Assembly (NCBI GenBank): GCA_964414555.1
Contig: CAYPWW010000005.1
Location: 4,788 to 68,787 of the forward strand
DNA length: 64,000 bases
Source of the DNA: Litorimonas sp964414555
GTDB lineage: Bacteria; Pseudomonadota; Alphaproteobacteria; Caulobacterales; Maricaulaceae
Direction of reading: 5' to 3'
The translations under genes and the position numbers were made by a program. This document shows positions 58,935 to 64,000 of the stretch, piece after piece. Numbering within the stretch: the stretch's first letter is position 1; each line of letters begins with the position of its first letter. Under the pieces are notes generated by a model. The model had not been told where the DNA came from. It saw nothing but the letters and a program-made list of their open reading frames with translations, and did no database searches.

Positions 58935-59903
58935 TCACATCATCCGTGTGGCAATGGCGAGCAGGTAGAAAATATAGGCGAGCACAAAGACCGCGCCCGT
59001 TTTTCGCCCGATCGGCTGACGTCGCAGGACAAAGACAAGCAGCACAATGGAGGCGACAAGCATGACCCAGAAGTCAAACAGCTTCAACGACGGATCGATG
59101 AAGATCGGACCTGCCAGCGCAGACGCGCCCATCACCGCGAAAATATTGAAAACGTTTGAGCCCAACACGCCGCCAATCGCGACCTCTGGATGACCGCGAT
59201 AGGTCGCAATCACGACGGTCGCGATTTCCGGCAGCGACGTACCGATGGCGACAATCGTCAAACCGATGATCGTTTCCGAAACGCCGAAACCTTCGGCGAT
59301 AGCCACAGCATTATTGACGATAAGCGAGCCACCCGCGATGAGGCCCACAACACCGAGGACGAGGTAAATCACGGACTTCCAGACATTTGTCGGAAGGCCG
59401 TCTTCGCCTTCGTCGATTTCCGTCATCTCTTCTAGGATCGGGTCATCTGCACCGGCCTTGGCCAGCATAAACATGTAAAGCAGATAGACGATGATACCGG
59501 TAAACAGGATGCCGCCCTGCCACACGCCCATCGGATTTCCGATAAAGGCCAAGCCGATAAACAGCACGGCGGCGGCGAGCGCGATGAGGCTGTTGCGGGC
59601 CACACCCGCCATATTCGTTGGAATGGCGAGGATGAGCGCAGGCAAGCCCAAAGCCAGCAGGACATTCGCGATATTCGATCCGACGACGTTACCGGCCGCC
59701 AAATCCCCTTGCCCCATCAGAGCGGCTTGCACCCCGACGACAAGTTCCGGCGCAGATGTGCCGAAGGCGACAATCGTCAGACCGACGATCAGGGCAGGCA
59801 CACCCCAATGCCGCGCCAGCGCTGCTGCGCCGCGCACCATAATGTCACCCGCGATGATCAGAATGACCAAGCCGACGACGAGCAATAAGAAAGCTGTCAA
59901 CAT
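58935..59903 (-). CDS. Calcium/sodium antiporter (CaCA family)
   Basis: A 322-residue transporter with two inverted sets of five helices. The alpha repeats show GTSAPELVVGVQAAL with GSNIANVLLALGLPAL, and GTSLPEIATVVIATYRG with GGVLGSNVFNIFAVMG, the Ca2+ coordinating motifs. An acidic loop separates the halves (DPILEEMTEIDEGEDGLP). It exchanges Ca2+ (or other ions) against Na+ or H+. It lies 20 bp downstream of the 42-residue membrane peptide gene. Confidence 0.93.
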   Translation of the reverse strand: MLTAFLLLVVGLVILIIAGDIMVRGAAALARHWGVPALIVGLTIVAFGTSAPELVVGVQAALMGQGDLAAGNVVGSNIANVLLALGLPALILAIPTNMAGVARNSLIALAAAVLFIGLAFIGNPMGVWQGGILFTGIIVYLLYMFMLAKAGADDPILEEMTEIDEGEDGLPTNVWKSVIYLVLGVVGLIAGGSLIVNNAVAIAEGFGVSETIIGLTIVAIGTSLPEIATVVIATYRGHPEVAIGGVLGSNVFNIFAVMGASALAGPIFIDPSLKLFDFWVMLVASIVLLVFVLRRQPIGRKTGAVFVLAYIFYLLAIATRMM

Positions 59904-59922
59904 AAGCGCTGTGGCCTAGTCC

Positions 59923-60051
59923 CTAGTCGAAGCGATGGTAGTCGAGGAAATTCAAACCGCCAAAGACAATGATGACCAGCGCAAAGGCGAACAAGGCCGG
60001 GTCCATCGTGAACAGGCCGAAAATGCTGATACCGGCAAAAATCGTAAACAT
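59923..60051 (-). CDS. Small membrane protein (42 aa)
   Basis: A 42-residue frame starting MFTIFAGISIFGLFTMDP and ending IIVFGGLNFLDYHRFD. It is almost one long hydrophobic hairpin or single helix with a short charged C-terminus. AGGA stands eight bases before the ATG at 60051 (coding-strand AGGAACGTCTC), a fitting ribosome binding site. It lies 20 bp before the antiporter gene on the same strand, so it may be a partner of that transporter. I know no family for it. Confidence 0.55.
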   Translation of the reverse strand: MFTIFAGISIFGLFTMDPALFAFALVIIVFGGLNFLDYHRFD

Positions 60052-60202
60052 GAGACGTTCCTAATCCGTAAGTCTGCGCTCCTATAGCAGGCCGGGCGCA
60101 CCTGCCAAGCCCAAGCCGTCAGGTGAAAGCGCCCCTTTTTGCGGTTGGCACGGCTGGCGGCTTCCCGCATGTAAGCTTTTCAACCAAGATTAGGAGTTCA
60201 CG

Positions 60203-60658
60203 ATGTTTGGAATGATTCCCTTCGCAAAAGCCGCAGGCCGCGCCATTGGCGGGATTTTCAAAGGCAAAGACGCGGAAGACAAGCTGAAGAAAGAAGTCGA
60301 CAGCTATGGCCTCGACACAGAAGGCGTGGACATTCACGTCAATGACGACGGCACAGTCACAGTTGGCGGTGAAGCCGTGAGCCAAGAAGTAAAAGAAAAA
60401 ATCATCCTCGCTGTCGGGAATGTCGAAGGCGTCGGCGGCGTCAATGACCAAGCTGGAACCCGCATGGGCGGCCGCGAATCACGCTTCCATACGGTGAAAT
60501 CAGGCGACTCGCTCTCGGCGATCTCCAAGACCTATTACGGCACGTGGAAGCTCTACCCAGAGATTTTCGAAGCCAATAAGCCGATGTTGTCCGATCCGGA
60601 TAAAATTTACCCGGGCCAAGTGTTGCGCATTCCAGCGATCAACACGGCGTCGTCGTAA
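60203..60658 (+). CDS. BON-LysM protein (YgaU/Kbp-like)
   Basis: A 151-residue protein with a short N-terminal region, a BON domain (about 28-85; the VTVGGEAVSQEVKEKIILAV segment) and a LysM domain (about 96-147; FHTVKSGDSLSAISKTYYG to PDKIYPGQVLRIP). No signal peptide is seen. E. coli Kbp (YgaU), with the same arrangement, is a cytoplasmic potassium-binding protein; that function is only a possibility here. An AGGAG lies before the start. Confidence 0.88.
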   Translation: MFGMIPFAKAAGRAIGGIFKGKDAEDKLKKEVDSYGLDTEGVDIHVNDDGTVTVGGEAVSQEVKEKIILAVGNVEGVGGVNDQAGTRMGGRESRFHTVKSGDSLSAISKTYYGTWKLYPEIFEANKPMLSDPDKIYPGQVLRIPAINTASS

Positions 60659-60680
60659 AACACGATTGACGAAATAAGAC

Positions 60681-60803
60681 AGGACCGAACTGTCCGGGCA
60701 AGAGAGAGAAAGCCCGGACAGTCGCGGTCCTGCTGCGTTAATCCTGGTCCGGGTGGATCGCCGTGCCAGGCGATCCGAATGGCCGTCGGGGAGAGAGACC
60801 CGA
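60681..60803. other. Array of three stem-loops, candidate structured RNA
   Basis: Hairpin 1 (60681-60731): AGGACCG/CGGTCCT plus an 11-bp inner stem (60689-60699 with 60712-60722), with a 12-base loop of AAGAGAGAGAAA. Hairpin 2 (60755-60776): GGATCGCC/GGCGATCC. Hairpin 3 (60786-60803): TCGGG/CCCGA, loop GAGAGAGA. Loops 1 and 3 share the GAGAGAGA sequence (CTCTCTCT on the minus strand). No T tract marks a clear terminator in either direction. It fills a 230-bp convergent gap between the LysM and DUF6491 genes. Confidence 0.5.
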
Positions 60804-60889
60804 GTGATTTGACGTCACAAGCGACGCACGCAAGAACATGTCTAGGCGAGACGCGTTGAACGGGAACTGAACACCAAGGGCCTATATGG

Positions 60890-61324
60890 TCACGGTTTCG
60901 TGAGTGCGTTTTCGTCTGAGCTGGCCGCTTCATCCCACTTATAAATCCCTTCGATCCGACAGACATTGGGCGAAACATCGCGAGCCAAGCCGCCAATCCC
61001 TTGTTGAAAGACGGTCAATCGATCAAACGGTCTGACGCAGCTTTGCGAAGACTGAAAAGCTAGAGCATTAGCGTCCTCAAGATCGCGGCATTGATCAACA
61101 AAGAAGACGTAATCCTCACTCACCCCGCGTCGGACGATCACGCTATCACGTCTGTTTTCACGAAAATCCTGAATCGCGCCCTTAAAGCACACGCTGTTCA
61201 CTTCCGCGCCGAAACGGGGATCGTCCGCAAATCGCGCGAGACGTTCGGCCTCTCGATCGATATTCGTGCTCGCGCAGCTGATGGTCAGAAACGCGGATAT
61301 CACGAGGAGGGTTTGAAGCTTCAT
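60890..61324 (-). CDS. DUF6491-family lipoprotein
   Basis: A 144-residue protein beginning MKLQTLLVISAFLTISCAS, a lipoprotein signal with lipobox LTISC. The mature part has the DUF6491 pattern: VNSVCFKGAIQDFRENRRDS, VIVRRGVSEDYVFFVDQCRD, SSQSCVRPFDRLTVF, and a C-terminal CRIEGIYKWDE. The four or five Cys may pair in the periplasm. Function is unknown. Divergent from alr by 94 bp. Confidence 0.85.
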   Translation of the reverse strand: MKLQTLLVISAFLTISCASTNIDREAERLARFADDPRFGAEVNSVCFKGAIQDFRENRRDSVIVRRGVSEDYVFFVDQCRDLEDANALAFQSSQSCVRPFDRLTVFQQGIGGLARDVSPNVCRIEGIYKWDEAASSDENALTKP

Positions 61325-61418
61325 ACCCTCCACATAGCACATATTCCTGAGCTTGACGAAAATTTCGCCTGCGCTTTCGCGGTTCCCACATTGCGCTGGA
61401 TGGTTTAGCCCCGCGATC

Positions 61419-62558
61419 ATGTCCCAACCTTCCTATTCCACCCGTCCCACGCTTCGCATCGACCTCGCGCAGATCCGCGCGAATTATGAAGCGCTGAAAA
61501 ACAAAGTCGGCGCAGCCAAGATCGGCGCATCCGTCAAAGCTGATGCTTACGGCCTCGGCGCAGTGCCCGTCGGCAAAGCGCTTTACGGTGCAGGATGCCG
61601 TATCTTTTTCGTCGCAACAGCGGGCGAGGGCAAAATTCTGCGCGACGGCGTGGGACCCAATGCGGCGATTTACGTGCTGAACGGCCCTGCCCCACGAGAT
61701 CGGGGGGTGCTGCTTGGCGCAAAGTTGAAGCCCGTCATTAACAGCCTCGAACAAGCGCAGTTCTGGGCGTCGGTCGCACGCGAAGTGAAAGAGCCGCCCT
61801 ATACCGCGATCCATATCGACACCGGCATGAACCGTTTGGGCCTCTCACTGGAAGACGCCATTACGTTGGGCCGCGACAAGTCTCTGTGGAAAGCTCTGAA
61901 CCCTGAATGGGTCATGAGCCATCTGGCCTGCGCCTCTGATGCGTCCAATCCCATGAACGCTTTGCAGCTCAAGCGCTTTCGCAAAGCAGCAGCGCAACTC
62001 CCCCTCACCCCGTTGAGCCTCGCCAACACGGGCGGCATATATCTGGGCAAGCCCTATCACTTCCAAATGGTCCGGCCCGGCATCGGGCTTTACGGCGGCA
62101 TTGCGACGAACCGTCCGATGCAGGAAGTGAGCCAGCCCGTGGCCACCCTCCTCGCGCCGATCTTGCAAGTTCGTTACATCCAAGCGGGCGAGAGCCTCGG
62201 CTATGACGCGACCTATGTGGCCCCGCGCGATATGCGCGTCGCAGTCGTGGGCGCGGGTTATGCCGACGGCGTGCCCGTCGCGGCCAGCAATCGCGGCACA
62301 GCGGTCCTCCACGATGAACAAGTCAACATCGTCGGCCGCGTGTCCATGGACCTAACCATGGTCGATGCCACAGATGCAAACTTGCCCGTCGAAGTTGGTG
62401 GTGTCGTCGCATTCCGCGGCAAACAGCTAGAGATCGAAGCGAAAGCCGCGCAGAGCTCGAACTACGAACTCCTCGTTCGGATGGGACAACGCTGCCGCCG
62501 CGATTACTGGAAAGCGAAGAAGAAAGAAGAACTCGGTTCGCCAGAACGTCGAGGTTAG
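61419..62558 (+). CDS. alr: Alanine racemase
   Basis: PLP enzyme that interconverts L- and D-alanine, supplying D-Ala for Ddl. The 379-residue protein has the N-terminal TIM barrel with the PLP Lys in GASVKADAYGLGAV (about Lys37) and HIDTGMNRLGL, and a C-terminal beta domain with the second catalytic Tyr in ESLGYDATYVAP and GRVSMDLTMVD. The ATG at 61419 fits; longer starts run into the DUF6491 promoter side. Confidence 0.95.
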   Translation: MSQPSYSTRPTLRIDLAQIRANYEALKNKVGAAKIGASVKADAYGLGAVPVGKALYGAGCRIFFVATAGEGKILRDGVGPNAAIYVLNGPAPRDRGVLLGAKLKPVINSLEQAQFWASVAREVKEPPYTAIHIDTGMNRLGLSLEDAITLGRDKSLWKALNPEWVMSHLACASDASNPMNALQLKRFRKAAAQLPLTPLSLANTGGIYLGKPYHFQMVRPGIGLYGGIATNRPMQEVSQPVATLLAPILQVRYIQAGESLGYDATYVAPRDMRVAVVGAGYADGVPVAASNRGTAVLHDEQVNIVGRVSMDLTMVDATDANLPVEVGGVVAFRGKQLEIEAKAAQSSNYELLVRMGQRCRRDYWKAKKKEELGSPERRG

Positions 62559-62568
62559 CGCTTTCCAT

Positions 62569-62594
62569 AAAAAAAGCCCGCCAGAGGCGGGCTG
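62569..62594 (-). terminator. Intrinsic terminator of the MscS gene (minus strand)
   Basis: AGCCCGCC (62576-62583) pairs with GGCGGGCT (62587-62594) over an AGA loop. On the minus strand it is followed by seven T (62570-62576 as A on the plus strand). It sits between the convergent alr and mscS genes and may also stop rightward transcription from alr less efficiently. Confidence 0.9.
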
Positions 62595-62617
62595 TAATTT
62601 GCGTTTCGGAGTGAGGA

Positions 62618-63499
62618 CTACTTCTTGTCCAATTCCACACTGATTGGGTATGGAATGGTGATCCCGCCCTTATCAAAGGCTTCTTTCACAGCCTTGTTCA
62701 GGTCGAACATGACATCCCAATAATGCTCTGAGTCCGTCCAGACACGGCTTTGGATATCGACCGAGCTTTCGCCTAATCCGACAACTTTTGCCCAAGGCGC
62801 TGGGTCTGCATGGACATTTGGATGTGCCGCTGCCGTTGCTTTGATGATGCCCATCGCTTTTTCGATGTCATCCTCATAATCAATGCCAAAGTCATTATCG
62901 ACGCGGCGCGTACCTTTGGATGTGAGGTTCTGGATCGTTGTGCCAAAGACATCACCGTTTCCGATAATCACGTGAATATTGTCGACGGTGGCAATCTCTG
63001 TCGTGAACAATCCAATGTTTGAGACAACACCTTCTTCACCAGCCACTTTGACATAGTCACCGATTTTGAATGGACGGAACAACATCAACATAACACCAGC
63101 GGCAATGTTTGAGAGCGTGCCTTGCAAAGCCAAACCAATGGCCAAACCCGCAGACGCAAAGATAGCGACGAGGCTGGCTGTTTGCACGCCAAGCTGTCCG
63201 ATTGCCGCGATGGCAACCATCGCCATAACCGCATATTTAACCATAGAGCCGACGAATTTTGCCAAAGTGCTATCGATATTTGGCGCTTTCCCGACGTTCT
63301 TCTCTGTGAGGCGGCCTAACCAGCGCGCAACCTTAAAGCCAATCCAAAGGATCAGCAGCGCAATGATGCCTTGCACGACATAGGGAATGGCCGTCTGCGC
63401 CAATTCCATGAGATTTTCCGGCGAGAAAAACGCGGCGGCATCTTTCGCATCGCCGACAAGGTCGACCTTGGCGGCTTCGGTTACTTGGACTTCTTCCAT
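62618..63499 (-). CDS. Small-conductance mechanosensitive channel (MscS family)
   Basis: A 293-residue MscS-type channel that opens under membrane tension to release solutes on osmotic downshock. It has three membrane helices (about 35-130), with the pore-lining helix including ASLVAIFASAGLAIGLALQG, then the soluble middle-beta domain with MLMLFRPFKIGDYVKVAGEEG, and a C-terminal alpha/beta domain. Length is close to E. coli MscS. A terminator follows 24 bp after its stop. Confidence 0.93.
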   Translation of the reverse strand: MEEVQVTEAAKVDLVGDAKDAAAFFSPENLMELAQTAIPYVVQGIIALLILWIGFKVARWLGRLTEKNVGKAPNIDSTLAKFVGSMVKYAVMAMVAIAAIGQLGVQTASLVAIFASAGLAIGLALQGTLSNIAAGVMLMLFRPFKIGDYVKVAGEEGVVSNIGLFTTEIATVDNIHVIIGNGDVFGTTIQNLTSKGTRRVDNDFGIDYEDDIEKAMGIIKATAAAHPNVHADPAPWAKVVGLGESSVDIQSRVWTDSEHYWDVMFDLNKAVKEAFDKGGITIPYPISVELDKK

Positions 63500-63558
63500 T
63501 TTATACTCCAGCGGCCGATCTCGGCCTAAGTTAACACATTGAGAGAGGGTATAACGCC

Positions 63559-64000
63559 TCAGCTTTTCAGGTAAATCTCTCCACCCAGTTTTTTGAACTT
63601 CTCACTCATTTCGTCCATGCCCGCTTTCGCCTCAACCGGATAGAGCGCGGCGCGTTCATTGTCGCTGAGGCCTTCTGCATATTCGCGGACTTCGCGCGTG
63701 ATCTCCATGGAGCAGAACTTCGGGCCACACATAGAGCAGAAATGCGCGGTTTTATGCGCGTCTTTCGGGAGGGTCTGGTCGTGGTAATCGCGGGCCGTTT
63801 CGGGGTCGAGGGACAGGTTGAACTGATCTTCCCAGCGGAACTCAAACCGCGCGCGCGAGAGCGCATCATCGCGGATTTGCGCGGCCGGATGGCCTTTGGC
63901 GAGGTCGGCAGCGTGGGCCGCGAGCTTATAAGTGATCACGCCGACTTTCACGTCGTCACGGTCCGGCAGGCCCAGATGTTCCTTGGGCGTGACATAGCAG
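63559..64000 (-). CDS. thiC: Phosphomethylpyrimidine synthase ThiC (C-terminal part, runs off the right edge)
   Basis: Radical-SAM-type enzyme that turns aminoimidazole ribotide into hydroxymethylpyrimidine phosphate for thiamine. Only the last about 147 residues are in the window: CYVTPKEHLGLPDRDDVK, YKLAAHAADLAKGHPAAQ, RFEFRWEDQFNLSLDPE, and the cluster motif CSMCGPKFC (Cys-x2-Cys-x4-Cys). The 5' end, and any TPP riboswitch, lie outside. Confidence 0.96.
   Translation of the reverse strand, partial: CYVTPKEHLGLPDRDDVKVGVITYKLAAHAADLAKGHPAAQIRDDALSRARFEFRWEDQFNLSLDPETARDYHDQTLPKDAHKTAHFCSMCGPKFCSMEITREVREYAEGLSDNERAALYPVEAKAGMDEMSEKFKKLGGEIYLKS

Noticed and set aside
1..64000. Mobile elements, prophage, CRISPR arrays or defence islands
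   Set aside because: No transposase, integrase, phage, cas or restriction gene and no regularly spaced repeats were seen; gene order is ordinary core chromosome.

Overview
This window is a stretch of chromosome from an alphaproteobacterium, most likely a Caulobacterales/Hyphomonadales-type (Caulobacter-like) organism. The evidence is DivK and PleD side by side, TTAA-N7-TTAA boxes of the CtrA type in front of ftsZ and the mra operon, a GAAC-N7-GAAC LexA box of the alphaproteobacterial type in front of dinB, LpxC/BamD (Gram-negative outer membrane), and a MurE with the meso-diaminopimelate signature. Placement below class level is inference. I see no insertion sequence, prophage, CRISPR array or replication origin. 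The gene content is almost entirely vertical core genome. One 100-base run of N (56635-56734) is an assembly gap.

Layout. 1-2435: start of a protein-L-isoaspartate methyltransferase-like gene leaving the window on the left, tRNA-Cys, plsY, dprA and a small convergent gene. 2436-8540: topA, rnr, a Nudix hydrolase and rpmG, ending in a clear terminator. 8550-10300: pleD and divK (cell-cycle signalling), divergent from dinB (SOS). 11844-15731: small accessory genes (membrane hydrolase-like protein, thioredoxin-fold lipoprotein, trypsin-like protease, DUF1330, MAPEG, cold-shock protein, two tandem SemiSWEET transporters). 15787-20500: uvrD, an unusual predicted alpha/beta-hydrolase lipoprotein, prmA, and a 44-residue basic protein with its own terminator. 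20910-22757: aminopeptidase P.

22746-46438, all on the minus strand, is a nearly uninterrupted division and cell wall cluster: mraZ-rsmH-ftsL-ftsI-murE-murF-mraY-murD-ftsW-murG-murC-murB-ddl-ftsQ-ftsA-ftsZ-lpxC-bamD-recN-ligA. Most junctions overlap by 4-13 bp. The breaks come mainly at the ftsA/ftsZ, ftsZ/lpxC and lpxC/bamD junctions and upstream of mraZ, and CtrA-type boxes lie at the ftsA/ftsZ, ftsZ/lpxC and upstream-of-mraZ breaks. The cluster makes lipid-linked peptidoglycan precursor, assembles the Z ring and septal synthase, and adds lipid A and outer-membrane-protein biogenesis. rnpB (RNase P RNA) lies just upstream on the same strand.

47199-60051: a BASS transporter with an N-acyl-D-amino-acid deacylase-like enzyme; an AmpD-like amidase, DUF1801 and EamA block; a TerB-DnaJ protein; an active and a degenerate CDP-alcohol phosphatidyltransferase in tandem next to uvrC; and a compact pterin cluster (QueD-like, FolM-like SDR, FolB, DUF2237, alpha/beta hydrolase) with a Na+/Ca2+ exchanger and a 42-residue membrane peptide. 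60203-64000: BON-LysM protein, a highly structured intergenic segment, DUF6491 lipoprotein, alr, an MscS channel, and the C-terminal part of thiC running off the right edge.

No large undescribed system is evident. The best leads are regulatory (CtrA/MraZ sites over the division cluster), the hairpin array at 60681-60803, the QueD-like protein lacking its usual catalytic cysteine, the degenerate PgsA paralogue, the tandem SemiSWEETs, and two small unannotated proteins.
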